Positions 18,320 to 28,205 are shown, counted from the first letter of the stretch. The stretch: DNA of 64,000 bases from Rummeliibacillus pycnus_A (GCF_044359855.1 NZ_CP132291.1:4154001-4218000); one strand, 5' to 3'. The notes: generated from the sequence alone by a model not told the origin. Numbers and translations are program-made.

Positions 18320-18667
18320 ATGGAAATATTAGCTTACATTTTTCAAGCAATTCTTATACTCATGTTTGCTCTGGCGGGAATAGGCAAGGTAGTAGGTTAT
18401 GAAATGCATGTGGAAAGTTTTAAACATTGGAGATTACCACAATGGTTTAGAGTGGTAACAGGAATTGTGGAAATAGTGGGTGCTGCACTACTTCTCATAG
18501 GCTATTGGGAACTTAGTTATGCGATGGCAGGAGCACTTGTTCTTGGGATTACTGGGATAGGTGGAATCTTAACGCATATTAGGGTGAAGGATACCTTTAA
18601 AGAAACTTTAACGATTTTATTACTTGCAATCTTATCATTTATAGTATTTTTCATATATTATTTATAG
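18320..18667 (+). CDS. DoxX-like small membrane protein
   Basis: 115 residues from ATG 18320 with AAGGAG at 18304-18309. Four transmembrane helices fill the protein. MFALAGIGKVVGYEMHVESF and GIVEIVGAALLLIGYW follow the DoxX/DoxX-like pattern (a helix with F..aG..K, then a helix with G..E..ga..Ll.g). The family is small quinone-associated or redox-linked membrane proteins, often of unknown role. It is a single gene with its own terminator downstream. Confidence 0.8.
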   Translation: MEILAYIFQAILILMFALAGIGKVVGYEMHVESFKHWRLPQWFRVVTGIVEIVGAALLLIGYWELSYAMAGALVLGITGIGGILTHIRVKDTFKETLTILLLAILSFIVFFIYYL

Positions 18668-18703
18668 TTTAATACGGATATTGATATAACATTAAATAGA
18701 AAG

Positions 18704-18741
18704 TAGGGGCGATCTTTATCAAAAAGAATCGCCCTATTTTT
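18704..18741 (+). terminator. Terminator after the DoxX-like gene
   Basis: GGGGCGAT pairs with ATCGCCC across a 15-base loop and is followed by five T residues. Confidence 0.75.
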
Positions 18742-18872
18742 ATGTAGAATTCGTTTTAATCTTGAAATTTCCTTCTTTTGTAATTATCATCTGAAATAAT
18801 ATATTTTTGCTTTATTTCAAGTTAGATACAAGAAAAATGATATAATTACATAAGGAAGTGAGGGAGATAAAG

Positions 18873-21437
18873 TTGAAAACTAGCCTGAGAATTTTAATGC
18901 TAGCGAGTTTTATGTTTGTTGGTATTTTTCTTTGGAAGCCAACAGATAGTTCTGCACAGACTACAAAGTTGGATTTTTTGCCGTACGATAGCGAGATCGA
19001 TGCTAAAGAAGATATTCTATATATGACGGATAAAGGTAAGAATATGATTTATCGCAATCATTATAAAACAGGGAAAGTAGACGAATTGATATTGCCGTAT
19101 CCCGCAGAAAATATGACTTTGTATGATGGCAAGTTGTATGTTACGCAATTGAAGCAAAAGCATACAGGCGCGGACAAGTTAGAAAAGGGAGCCATTGCTG
19201 TTATTGATACGAAAACATTTAAGGTTGATCGTATCATCCATTTAAATCAAGATCCATTTGATATGGCAATAGATAAGGATGGCTTTTTATATGTAACACC
19301 AGGTTCTGGTGAAAAACAAAAAATTCATATTTATAATTTAAATGATGGTGACAAAGAAATCATTAGCAGTTCAAATTATAGAAGTCTTCGTTTAAGAAGG
19401 CATATTATTTATAATCAACATTTATCAAAATTATATTATCCTCAATCTGCAAATCTATTTGCCATTGAAGTGGAAAAAGGTGAATTGAAAAATTCTTATG
19501 AATGGAAAAGTGGATTTGAACAATATGCTTGGGGTGTTGATATTACACCAGATGAAAAATATATTTACACAAATGATGGTGGTTACAGTTTAGCGTCAAA
19601 TGAGACTGAAGATTTGATTCGAAAAGTGAAGTTTGATGAAGGTTATGATAGCTTCGCATTTAGTAATGACTATACATTTGGTATATCATCTAAACAAGGA
19701 ATTGACGTTTATACATATGGAACATCAGACTATTTGTATACACTCTATGGCAACAAAAACATGATTGATGCCTTTGCGGACGATGGGCTCGTTTCTATTG
19801 AAAATATAGATAACAAACAAGCTGTTGTTCATTATGACAAATCAGTTGAATCTGACAAGCTAGGTGTAGCAACAATTTATAGTGGGTCAAAATACAGCAT
19901 AGATTCCCCTTTTAATGATAATGAGCATGCTATGCCAACAGATCTTGCTTTTACTGTTTATATGAATGAAAAAATCACCGCTTTAGATCCATCCAAAGTA
20001 ATTGTAAAATCAGATTCAGGTAAAGTGGTTCCGATCACTGTGACCTATAACAAGAATGTCATCCAAATTACAATGGACCCACTTGAAATGTATACAAACT
20101 ATACGCTAACATTTGAAAAGAGTGCAGTTTCTGGCTACCAATCAAATCCGAACGATTCAGATATAATATACCATTTCAAAACAAAGGCAGATAGAGTAAA
20201 AAAGGTTGATTTATCATTAGATGATAAAGAAGCACCGATACGATACAATTTCTCTGCACAAGCAGAGGGTGGTACGGATGTCGAGTATCAATTTTTAGTG
20301 AGTAGTGAATCAGGATACGATGAAAGAGTCGTTCAACCCTATAGCGATAAAAAAACATTTGTCTTCGAACCGAATAGTTCTGGTAAATATCAGATCATAG
20401 TACAAGCTAGAAGCAAAGAATCGGGAAATATCTATGATGAAAAGAATAGAATAACCGTCAATCCAATAGACGACGAAGCCCCAACATTAAACGTCAAAGA
20501 AATTTACAATCGTGATGAAAATACAATGACGCTTGATATTACTGCAAATGACAATGTTGGCATCAAGACATTCACTTTGCCAAACTCTTTAACAGTAAGC
20601 GGAAATCATGCAACTTACACTATGAAGAAAAATGGATCCTATCATATTTCAGTAGAAGACTACTTTGGTCATATCGTAAAAGAAGACGGTTTTAATGCAT
20701 CCATCGATACGGATAGTCCAAAGATTAGTTCATCTTTAAGCACGACAAAAAATACGAAAAACGATGTTAAAGTTACCATTAAAGCTACAGATTATGTAGG
20801 TATCAAAAAACTAACATTACCAGATGGCAAAACAACGACTAATGCGACGACAACCTTTACAGCGACGAAAAATGGCACATACAAAATCATTGCTGAAGAC
20901 TATGCAAAACATAAAAAAACACATACATTTGTTGTAAAAAATATCTTTAAAAAAGCTCCGAAAACACCGACTTCTGTGACAATTGATGATAACAAACATA
21001 CGATTAAAGGTAATGCGGAGCCATATACAGATGTTATTGTGAAAGCGCCAAAATATAAATCTAAGATTGTGCATGTATCTAATAATGGTACATTTAGTTA
21101 TGTTATGCCGAAGCTTAAAGCAAGAACAAAAGTAGCGGTCTATGGAAAAAATCAATTGGGACAAAAGGGCAAAACTATCACAGTAACGGTAAAAGATAAA
21201 ACCGGACCTTGGATTTACAGTTCGTCCATAAAAGGTAAAACAGTAACAATCAACACCGAACCTAAAGCAAAAATTTACATCTACAAAAATAAGAAAAAGA
21301 TTAAAACATTAATGTCTTCAAGCAACGGCACAGCTAAAGGGACAATCCCCCTATATAAAATAGGAACCCAGTTGGAAGTGTATTTGATAGATACTCATGG
21401 GAATAAATCTACACAATTTTTAATGTGGATATACTAG
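18873..21437 (+). CDS. Large secreted protein: beta-propeller plus Ig-like repeats
   Basis: 854 residues from TTG 18873, six bases after GAGGGAG. A Sec signal peptide (hydrophobic LRILMLASFMFVGIFLW) ends near SSAQ. Residues about 35-330 are a YncE/SMP-30-like propeller with repeated DILYMTD, GKLYVTQ, GFLYVTP and KYIYTND strands. A Big_5/SbsA-type Ig domain follows near 350-445 (AFTVYMNEKITALDPSKV), then a Y_Y_Y-like module and several bacterial Ig-like modules (two copies of DNVGIKTFTLP / DYVGIKKLTLP). The C-terminus is very lysine-rich. No sortase motif is visible, so it is probably wall-associated by charge or released. Function unknown. Confidence 0.8.
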   Translation: MKTSLRILMLASFMFVGIFLWKPTDSSAQTTKLDFLPYDSEIDAKEDILYMTDKGKNMIYRNHYKTGKVDELILPYPAENMTLYDGKLYVTQLKQKHTGADKLEKGAIAVIDTKTFKVDRIIHLNQDPFDMAIDKDGFLYVTPGSGEKQKIHIYNLNDGDKEIISSSNYRSLRLRRHIIYNQHLSKLYYPQSANLFAIEVEKGELKNSYEWKSGFEQYAWGVDITPDEKYIYTNDGGYSLASNETEDLIRKVKFDEGYDSFAFSNDYTFGISSKQGIDVYTYGTSDYLYTLYGNKNMIDAFADDGLVSIENIDNKQAVVHYDKSVESDKLGVATIYSGSKYSIDSPFNDNEHAMPTDLAFTVYMNEKITALDPSKVIVKSDSGKVVPITVTYNKNVIQITMDPLEMYTNYTLTFEKSAVSGYQSNPNDSDIIYHFKTKADRVKKVDLSLDDKEAPIRYNFSAQAEGGTDVEYQFLVSSESGYDERVVQPYSDKKTFVFEPNSSGKYQIIVQARSKESGNIYDEKNRITVNPIDDEAPTLNVKEIYNRDENTMTLDITANDNVGIKTFTLPNSLTVSGNHATYTMKKNGSYHISVEDYFGHIVKEDGFNASIDTDSPKISSSLSTTKNTKNDVKVTIKATDYVGIKKLTLPDGKTTTNATTTFTATKNGTYKIIAEDYAKHKKTHTFVVKNIFKKAPKTPTSVTIDDNKHTIKGNAEPYTDVIVKAPKYKSKIVHVSNNGTFSYVMPKLKARTKVAVYGKNQLGQKGKTITVTVKDKTGPWIYSSSIKGKTVTINTEPKAKIYIYKNKKKIKTLMSSSNGTAKGTIPLYKIGTQLEVYLIDTHGNKSTQFLMWIY

Positions 21438-21507
21438 AAGAAGTAGTAGTTAAAGAAAACTTGAGAAAAAAACAGCATTTATGAAAAGTTAACTTCTCGA
21501 TAATCAC

Positions 21508-21549
21508 AAAAAGAGTTGAATCTACGTATTCGCAGATTCAACTCTTTTT
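21508..21549. terminator. Bidirectional terminator between convergent genes
   Basis: AAAAAGAGTTGAATCT pairs with AGATTCAACTCTTTTT around a 10-base loop. It serves the secreted protein on the plus strand and the TldD/PmbA remnant on the minus strand. Confidence 0.88.
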
Positions 21550-21563
21550 AGTATGACTTTAAC

Positions 21564-21938
21564 TTAATCAACCGTTACATAAAGTTCTTTCACTAATAGA
21601 GAAGGGGAACCAAATCCGCCTTGTTTGAAATGTAGATCTGTGCCAGTTTTTTCAATGTCATTCAATAATTCATAGAAGTTTCCGGCGATTGTAATTTGTT
21701 TGACAGGTGATGCAATCTTGCCGTCTTTTATATGGAATCCTATTGCGGCAACCGAGAAGTCACCAGAGATTGTATTCGTACCTGAATGAAGGACAGATAA
21801 ATCTGTTACAAGGATTCCTTCTGGTACAGAGGCAATAAGATCCTTCTTTGTTCTTTCGCCTGGAGCAATGTACATATTTTGAGGTGCAACAGAGAGAGTA
21901 CCTTTATAAGTAGCTTTTGATGGGAGAGGGAGTAGAAT
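21564..21938 (-). pseudogene. C-terminal fragment of a TldD/PmbA metallopeptidase
   Basis: The open frame carries NMYIAPGERTKKDLIASV, then GILVTDLSVLHSGTN, SGDFSVAAIGFHIKDG, ITIAGNFYELL and GGFGSPSLLVKELYV, the C-terminal domain of PmbA/TldD-type proteases. An in-frame TAG sits just upstream of the homologous part and the metal-binding HExxxH region is absent. About two thirds of the gene has therefore been lost. The adjacent upstream sequence is unrelated. Confidence 0.82.
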
Positions 21939-22034
21939 AAAGAAGTTATGCTAAATTAGTAAAATATGGTATTGTTTTTAAGGTAGTTCAAGGAAATTAG
22001 TGTTTAAGATGTAATCCAAATTGGAGGGATATTT

Positions 22035-22775
22035 TTGAAACAAAATATTTATGACAATCCGATTTTCTTTAAAAACTACTCTTCTTTACGTGAAAGTGGA
22101 GTAACCTATAATGATTTTGTGGAACAACCAGCAATAAAATCTGTAATTTCAGCTCTTGATGATAAATGCATATTAGATTTAGGATGCGGGAATGGTAAAT
22201 TTGCAAAGTATTGTGCTGAGAACGGTGCATCAAAGGTTTTAGGTGTCGACATCTCTAGAAATATGATAGAAAGTGCTTTAAAAGAAAATAATCACGAGAA
22301 AATAGAATATATTTGTATGCCAATGGAAGATTTAGAAATACTAAATCAAAAATTCGATATCATCATAAGCTCTTTGGCAGTTCATTATATTGAAGATTAC
22401 TCAACTTTAATTGAAAAGGTTAGTAATTTATTAAACAACAATGGAGAATTCATTTTCTCAACGGAACATCCTATTGTAACAGCTCGAAAAGAAATGGATA
22501 ACTGGGAAAAGGATCTTGATGGAAATAGATTGCATTGGGCTTTGGATCATTATCAAGAAGAAGGAAAAAGAGAGCAACATTGGTATGTTGATGGAGTAAT
22601 TAAATATCATAGAACAATTTCAACACTAATAAATACACTTATTAACAATGGTCTTGTATTGGAAAAAATTATTGAACCAAAGTCCATTCCTGCTGGGTTA
22701 GAACAAATGCCTCAATTAATTAGTGAAGAACGTAGACCATCCTTTATTGTAATAAAATCAAGGAAAAATTTTTAA
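22035..22775 (+). CDS. Class I SAM-dependent methyltransferase
   Basis: 246 residues from TTG 22035 behind GGAGGG. Motif I ILDLGCGNGKFAKYCAENG (residues 45-63), the acidic residue of VLGVDIS (motif II), and ISSLAVHYIED with an FSTEHPI block identify a Methyltransf_11/25 fold. The C-terminal YHRTISTLINTLINNG is typical of the UbiE/YcgJ-like Bacillus proteins. The substrate is not deducible. It is a single gene followed by a terminator; its direct neighbours are a remnant and the convergent NdpA-like gene. Confidence 0.88.
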   Translation: MKQNIYDNPIFFKNYSSLRESGVTYNDFVEQPAIKSVISALDDKCILDLGCGNGKFAKYCAENGASKVLGVDISRNMIESALKENNHEKIEYICMPMEDLEILNQKFDIIISSLAVHYIEDYSTLIEKVSNLLNNNGEFIFSTEHPIVTARKEMDNWEKDLDGNRLHWALDHYQEEGKREQHWYVDGVIKYHRTISTLINTLINNGLVLEKIIEPKSIPAGLEQMPQLISEERRPSFIVIKSRKNF

Positions 22776-22848
22776 TTGATATTTACAAGGAACTACCAGA
22801 GAAAAAAGAACTAGAAAATAGCTGGTGTGATTCTTCAAATGTCCAATG

Positions 22849-22893
22849 AAAAAAATCGAGTTGATTCTAGGTAAGAGCCAACTCGATTTTTTA
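22849..22893. terminator. Bidirectional terminator
   Basis: ATCGAGTTG pairs with CAACTCGAT around a 15-base loop. A seven-base A run lies on one side and at least six T residues on the other. It separates the methyltransferase from the convergent nucleoid-protein gene. Confidence 0.85.
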
Positions 22894-22959
22894 TCTTTCT
22901 TTCGTTTAGAGCATAGTAGGGTATAAACGCTTGATACCACGTAAAATACGTAATTATGA

Positions 22960-23964
22960 TTATATTTCTTCTTGGAAATAGATTTTATAAAATTTACGAT
23001 TTGTTGTTTCATCATAGCCAACTTCGATTAGTTCATCCACTTGTTCGATATCACGTACGTTAACCTGAATTTCAATATTGGAATCGAGTTTAATTTTACG
23101 CTTATAACTTTTTTCGGCTTTTTCAATTGCACTTTCAGAAATAACTGTTTCGTAGGGCTTTACTGTATTTACGATGATATCTTTTTGTACGGGCTCAGCA
23201 CTTTCAAAAACCGAGTCAATGTAGTCATTTACTTCGAACTCTTCTTCATTTTTAAAATAATCGAGCGTTTTGTTTAAAAAACCCAACTTCTCGGTATTCG
23301 AAAAACCATCTTCTTTTAAAATGTATTTTTTACATTCTGTTAAAGCTAGTTTCGTTTTATGATAATCTTCATCCGCTACCTTAATCTTTAAAAAGCGCTC
23401 CTGCCAGTAGATAACATCTTCTTTCTTTTTCGTTTTGATAAAGACAGCAGGTGCTTCATCAGGCCCCATATCTACGATGACGGCCATATTATTGATTTTC
23501 TTCACATTAATACCATCGATGCCATTGACAATCACTTTGTTTTGTTCGTTTTTAACATCTAAGAATATTTCTTTTTCATCAATTTTTACAATGGCGATGA
23601 CCTTTTTCATCTCTGTATTCCAAAGGCAATTTTCGAATAATCCAATAAACAATTCGCCATCTTTTATATTAGGATGTTGGGATACACTTTGTAGGTGTGT
23701 AGCGATATGATTTGATTGTTCTAGGAAACTACTTTCATTATCAAAGATAGACTTCACATAAGTGTACACTTCATTTAATCCAATATCCGTTTCGTGAAAA
23801 AATTCGTATTGCTGATCCCAATCGATTTTGTTAAACGCTAATTGGGTAAAGGCAGCTTCGAGCATGACCTCTGGCTGAGAGAATGCCTCTTCTCCCAAAA
23901 CAAGCACATCGCTTACATGGTGTACCACATACTGTGCTAATTTACTATCACTTACTTCTAGCAT
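22960..23964 (-). CDS. NdpA/YejK-type nucleoid-associated protein
   Basis: 334 residues when started at the internal ATG at 23964, which has an AAGGTGA site; the upstream TTG at 23979 lacks one. The protein has the NdpA features: a conserved helical N-terminus, the FIGLFENCLWNTEMKKVIAIV core, GINVKKINNMAVIVDMGPDEAP in the middle and an alpha/beta C-terminal domain with KIYFQEEI at the end. Family members bind nucleoids in proteobacteria, while the role in Firmicutes is largely unstudied. Similar genes sometimes occur near defence or mobile regions; here it is a lone gene. Confidence 0.8.
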   Translation of the reverse strand: MLEVSDSKLAQYVVHHVSDVLVLGEEAFSQPEVMLEAAFTQLAFNKIDWDQQYEFFHETDIGLNEVYTYVKSIFDNESSFLEQSNHIATHLQSVSQHPNIKDGELFIGLFENCLWNTEMKKVIAIVKIDEKEIFLDVKNEQNKVIVNGIDGINVKKINNMAVIVDMGPDEAPAVFIKTKKKEDVIYWQERFLKIKVADEDYHKTKLALTECKKYILKEDGFSNTEKLGFLNKTLDYFKNEEEFEVNDYIDSVFESAEPVQKDIIVNTVKPYETVISESAIEKAEKSYKRKIKLDSNIEIQVNVRDIEQVDELIEVGYDETTNRKFYKIYFQEEI

Positions 23965-23999
23965 GTTCTTCACCTTCAAATCATTAGTTGTCGAGAATA

Positions 24000-24364
24000 T
24001 ACCATATCATACTCTACTCAATATTTACATGCCCAATATTTAATAGAGGTGATGTTTATTAGTGAAGTTTCTGAGAGCATGGTCCGAAGAAACTTAGAAA
24101 AAGGATGCAGAAGATTTGCTTGTCGGTGTATTAGGGATGGGTAGGCAATTATGCATAAATTATTCAAAACCTCATAGGAACATAGGTGGGAGCAAAACTA
24201 TATTATATGGCAATATTGTAAACGGGATTAATTATAGTAAGTGAGTCCTACTAATACAAATAATTGATTCATAATTGAATACATAATATCAAAAATGAAA
24301 TTCAAATTCTAAATAATATTTCTACTTAATCATAATTCACTGAATGTTCATATATTTCTGTGTG
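24000..24364. other. Intergenic region upstream of the APC permease
   Basis: About 360 bases, AT-rich. A weak coding remnant (24092-24244, LLVGVLGMGRQLCINYSKP) is readable on the plus strand but has no start. This is where an enhancer for the sigma-54 type promoter at 24365 would be expected; I see no clear enhancer repeat. Confidence 0.4.
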
Positions 24365-24380
24365 TTGGCACAATACTTGC
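24365..24380 (+). promoter_or_regulatory. Sigma-54 (SigL) type -24/-12 promoter
   Basis: TTGGCAC-AATAC-TTGC keeps the invariant GG and GC dinucleotides at the 12-base spacing of sigma-54 promoters (consensus TGGCAC-N5-TTGCW). The start of transcription should fall about 12 bases downstream, inside the palindrome at 24387-24402. The permease gene begins 40 bases after the -12 element, so the geometry fits. Confidence 0.8.
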
Positions 24381-24386
24381 TTATAA

Positions 24387-24402
24387 AAATGTAATTACAT
24401 TT
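24387..24402. promoter_or_regulatory. 16-bp perfect palindrome at the predicted transcription start
   Basis: AAATGTAATTACATTT is fully self-complementary and lies between the -12 element and the ribosome binding site. It could be an operator for a dimeric repressor. An alternative is a chance AT-rich palindrome. Confidence 0.45.
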
Positions 24403-24419
24403 AAAAGGAGGTTCAAAAC

Positions 24420-25946
24420 ATGCAAGAAAATTTGAACAAAAATATTGAGGGATCTACGTCGGACCATCATGATAGTGATGCTGCACAACTGGCTGCACTT
24501 GGTTATGAATCTGAATTTCGCCGCGACATGAGCCCCTGGGCTAACTTTTCGCTTGGGTTCACTTACCTCTCTCCTGTAGTAGGTGTGTACACGCTATTTG
24601 CTTTCGCACTTGCGCAAGGTGGCCCACCTATGATTTGGAGTCTTCTCATCTGTGGACTAGGCCAGTTATTAGTGGCACTAGTCTTTAGTGAGATTGTTGC
24701 GCAATTCCCTGTAGCAGGAGGAGTATATCCTTGGGCTCGAAGATTATGGGGACGTAAGTATGCATGGATGACGGGCTGGGTTTACCTAATGGCTTTACTT
24801 GTGACAATTGCTAGTGTTGTATACGGAGCTGGTCCTTTTATAGCACAAGTTTTAGGTTTTGAGGTATCGGTGAATTCAACAATTCTTTGTGCAGTAGGTT
24901 TACTTGTCTTATCAACGATCATCAATTTTCTTGGCACAAAGGTTCTTGCAGCTGCAGCAGTTATTGGTTTTGTTGCAGAGATTATTGGAGCGCTTGCAGT
25001 TGGGTTTTGGCTGCTTATCACAGAAAGGCATCATAATCTAAGTGTGCTTTTTGATTCTTTTGGAGCTCAAGGTAATCATAGCTTCATGTATGCATTTGCA
25101 GCAGCTGGCTTAATTGGAGCATTTTTATATTATGGGTTCGAAGCTTGTGGTGATGTTGCTGAAGAGGTACCGAATCCAGGTGTACTTATCCCAAAGGCAA
25201 TGCGTCGGACGATTTACATTGGTGGAGCTGCAGCAACTTTTGTTTGCCTTTCTTTAGTACTTTCAGTTGCTGATATCCCAGCAGTTATTTCAGGTAAGGA
25301 TGCAACGCCTGTTGATACAGTGCTAAACAAGGCATTTGGTGCTGTTGGCGCGAAAATTGTACTATGTATTGTGCTGATTTCTTTCCTTTCATGTGCAATA
25401 AGTTTACAGGCGGCAGCAAGTAGACTTGCCTATTCGTATGGACGAGATGACATGATTATTGGAAGCCGATGGTTAAAGAAATTTTCAGTTACCCGTCATA
25501 TTCCTCCTTATGCGTTGCTACTTGCCGCAATTGTTCCAGCTATAATTGTGTTAGGATCAAAAGTATCTACAGATGCGCTTACAAAGGTAGTTAGTTTTGC
25601 GTCATTTGGCATTTATCTTGGATTCCAAATGGTCGTTCTCGCTGCACTTAGAGCTAGACTAAAAGGATGGAAACCAAGTGGTAAGTATCAATTGGGCAAG
25701 TGGGGGCTACCTATCAATATTGGAGCGCTTATCTATGGAATAATCGCAATGATCAACATGTGTTGGCCAAGAACACCAGATGTAGCTTGGTATGATAACT
25801 ATATCGTGATTGTTTCAGGAGTTGTAGTTATTGTGATTGGTTTAGTGTATATGATGATTCATCGTAGCTACGGACATAGCAATATGCCGTATAATGATGC
25901 CATACCGAAAAAAGTAGAAAACGAACGCAAGGATATGTCAGCGTAA
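24420..25946 (+). CDS. APC-superfamily amino acid/amine permease
   Basis: 508 residues with about twelve transmembrane helices. The N-terminal MSPWANFSLGFTYLSPVVGVY and the loop CGDVAEEVPNPGVLIPKAM are characteristic of the amino acid/choline transporter branch (Uga4/BAT1/GABA permease-like). AGGAGG at 24406-24411 precedes ATG 24420. It is preceded by a sigma-54 type promoter, which in Bacillus commonly drives catabolic genes for amino acids and similar compounds under an enhancer-binding activator; no such activator is in this window. The likely role is uptake of an amino acid or amine as nitrogen or carbon source; the substrate is not readable. Confidence 0.88.
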   Translation: MQENLNKNIEGSTSDHHDSDAAQLAALGYESEFRRDMSPWANFSLGFTYLSPVVGVYTLFAFALAQGGPPMIWSLLICGLGQLLVALVFSEIVAQFPVAGGVYPWARRLWGRKYAWMTGWVYLMALLVTIASVVYGAGPFIAQVLGFEVSVNSTILCAVGLLVLSTIINFLGTKVLAAAAVIGFVAEIIGALAVGFWLLITERHHNLSVLFDSFGAQGNHSFMYAFAAAGLIGAFLYYGFEACGDVAEEVPNPGVLIPKAMRRTIYIGGAAATFVCLSLVLSVADIPAVISGKDATPVDTVLNKAFGAVGAKIVLCIVLISFLSCAISLQAAASRLAYSYGRDDMIIGSRWLKKFSVTRHIPPYALLLAAIVPAIIVLGSKVSTDALTKVVSFASFGIYLGFQMVVLAALRARLKGWKPSGKYQLGKWGLPINIGALIYGIIAMINMCWPRTPDVAWYDNYIVIVSGVVVIVIGLVYMMIHRSYGHSNMPYNDAIPKKVENERKDMSA

Positions 25947-25990
25947 GTTTGTTGCAATAATATGCTTTGAAATATCCAAACAGTCAAACA

Positions 25991-26030
25991 AAAAAACTCT
26001 AAAACGAATCTCATTCGCTTTAGAGTTTTT
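25991..26030. terminator. Bidirectional terminator between convergent transporters
   Basis: AAAACTCTAAA and TTTAGAGTTTT arms with an inner CGAAT/ATTCG stem, flanked by A and T runs. It ends both the APC permease and the YfcC gene. Confidence 0.88.
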
Positions 26031-26040
26031 ATTTTATCTA

Positions 26041-27441
26041 TTAAAATGGACCATAATTCATCTTTTCTGCAATCACTAACAAAATCACTGAAATTATGAA
26101 GATAATGATAAAGAATTTTAAGTACCATCTCACCCATTTGTTCCATGGGATACCTGCAACTGCAAGTGCCGCGATTAGCGCGCCGTTTGTAGGGAACATG
26201 CTTGCTGCGATACCGTCACCTAATTGGAAGGCAAGTACAGCAGTTTGGCGTGTGACACCTACTAAATCAGCTAATGGTGCCATGATTGGCATTGTCAGTG
26301 CAGCTTGTCCACTTTGTGATGGGACTAGGAAGTTGATGATCATTTGCAAAATCATCATACCAACAGCTGTGAATGTTGATGGCAGATCATTTAATAGGGT
26401 GGAGGCAAAATGTAGGATAGTATCCATCAAACCACCTGTTTTAAAGATAACTAATACAGCTTGTGCTAATCCGATGATTAAGGCACCACCGATTAGTTCT
26501 GATGTTCCTTTTACAAAACTATCGGCAATTTCAGATGCTCCAAGACCACCGAGAATCCCCATAATAATACCGAACATTAAGAATAACCCTGCGATTTCTG
26601 GAATGTACCAGCCATATTTCATAACACCGATAATTAAAATCACAAAGTTTAATAAAAAGGCAGTTAACACTAATTTATGACGTAATGTGAAAGTAATTGA
26701 CACATCTTCTTTTGTATGTGGACTTAACTTTTCGAATTTACCGTAAATTCCTAAATCAGGATTTTTCTTAACCTTCATCGCATGACGATAAACAAAGATA
26801 GCTGCTGTTGCGTAGAACACAACGAATACAATTAGACGATAACCGATCCCTGAGAATGTTGGGAGTTCAGCGATTCCTTGTGCAACCCCGACAGAGAATG
26901 GGTTTAAAAAGCCCGCTGTGAAACCCATTGAGGCACCGACTACTACTATAGCAAAGCCTGTAACGGCATCAAATCCTAATGCAATGGTTAATGGTACAAG
27001 AAGTGCTACATAAACAGCCACTTCATCTGACATCCCCATTGTTGCTCCACAAATCCCAAAGAACAGCATAAAAATGGGTACAACTAATTTCTCACGGTTT
27101 TTCATTTTGCGTGCAAATGTTACGATAAATGAATCGAGTGCACCTGTGGCATTAATAATACCGAATACACCACCAATAATTAATACGAAGAAAATCGTAC
27201 CTGCACCATTCACCATTCCTTTGTGAATATCACTAAATAAATCTAATAGACCAACTGGATGATTATTCACAAATGAAAAAGTCTCTGGCTTAATAACACT
27301 TCTACCATCCACTACTTTTGTATCATAATGTCCAGCTGGCACAATATACGTTAAAATTGCAGAAATTACGATTAAAGAAAAAATTAATACATATGCATTA
27401 ACTCCTTTACTTCCTTTATCTGCTTTCTTTTTCTTAAACAT
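26041..27441 (-). CDS. YfcC-family membrane transporter
   Basis: 466 residues from ATG 27441, placed seven bases after AAGGAG; the first ATG at 27447 is too close to that site. About twelve helices. IVPAGHYDTKVVDGR near the first helix, GVFGIINATGALD, MGMSDEVAVYVALLVP, LNPFSVGVAQGIAELP and LVPSQSGQAALTMPIMAPL are typical of the YfcC/ArcD-like family (often annotated as basic amino acid or C4-dicarboxylate transporters). Substrate specificity is not established for most members. The gene faces the APC permease and shares its terminator. Confidence 0.85.
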   Translation of the reverse strand: MFKKKKADKGSKGVNAYVLIFSLIVISAILTYIVPAGHYDTKVVDGRSVIKPETFSFVNNHPVGLLDLFSDIHKGMVNGAGTIFFVLIIGGVFGIINATGALDSFIVTFARKMKNREKLVVPIFMLFFGICGATMGMSDEVAVYVALLVPLTIALGFDAVTGFAIVVVGASMGFTAGFLNPFSVGVAQGIAELPTFSGIGYRLIVFVVFYATAAIFVYRHAMKVKKNPDLGIYGKFEKLSPHTKEDVSITFTLRHKLVLTAFLLNFVILIIGVMKYGWYIPEIAGLFLMFGIIMGILGGLGASEIADSFVKGTSELIGGALIIGLAQAVLVIFKTGGLMDTILHFASTLLNDLPSTFTAVGMMILQMIINFLVPSQSGQAALTMPIMAPLADLVGVTRQTAVLAFQLGDGIAASMFPTNGALIAALAVAGIPWNKWVRWYLKFFIIIFIISVILLVIAEKMNYGPF

Positions 27442-27447
27442 AGCCAT

Positions 27448-27950
27448 GCTCCTTACTAATCCTAATGTATCTTATATATTAAAAAAATTAAAATGACTTA
27501 AATTGTATCTCGATAGGTTGTTATTATACATAATATTTGATTTTTATACAATAGTGTTTTTAAATAAATTTAATCGTTTTTTTTGATGTATTTATAAAAC
27601 TAAAGATAGGAACTGTTTGTTATGGATAGGGACTATGTGATTCAGATTCTTAATATAAATGAGGGTAGGGGAGAGGGTATTTTAGTAGTTATAAAAAGTA
27701 TAAATCGGAAAATGATTTAAATGTTAGCGACTATGCAGATTATGAAGGTTTTGAAGTAAATGCAGATACGGGGAGTGCAAATAGATGTTTAGCAGCTTTC
27801 TTAATTAAATATCAGTAGGAGGTAAAGTAGTACAGTATAAATACTGCGGGAGAATGGTCTTTATACTATTTGAATTAACAGGGCGATTATACAACTAAAT
27901 AAGAACTTTTTTACGAGTAATACAAATATTTATAGTATATAGCTGTTATT
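27448..27950. other. Intergenic region with a gene remnant
   Basis: Contains the upstream region of the YfcC gene and, on the plus strand, an open frame without start (27669-27818) that reads SDYADYEGFEVNADTGSANR and ends in FLIKYQ. This looks like the tail of a decayed protein gene of unknown family. No RNA gene was recognised. Confidence 0.4.
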
Positions 27951-27953
27951 GAA

Positions 27954-28205
27954 TGAAGTGGAATTAGCTCCGCTTTCCGTGGGCGAACTGACGAGCCTCC
28001 TCGCTAGAGCTCCTGCGGTTACTCGTCGCAGAAAAGATTTTGCTCCTGCATCGCATCGCTAGCTTCGTCGCAGAAAGAATCTCGCTCCGGGGTCTCGTCT
28101 AGCTCGTTTTCCCACAGGATATTGAATGAACTTCACTGAATGAACATCGCACGAAGAAAATGCGAATGCATTTTCGAGGACTCTCCGCTAATTCCACTTC
28201 AATGA
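27954..28205. repeat. GC-rich dispersed repeat, type B, with inserted units
   Basis: Ends are GAAGTGGAATTAGC and its inverse complement GCTAATTCCACTTC. In reverse orientation the core matches the repeats at 37770-37985, 55868-55990 and 60245-60427. It contains the guest unit C (28120-28180, GAAAATGC/GCATTTTC hairpin) between two TCCT tetramers, and a GCGACGA-containing hairpin unit. It is far richer in GC than its surroundings. The short ORF that crosses it is not considered real. Confidence 0.85.
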
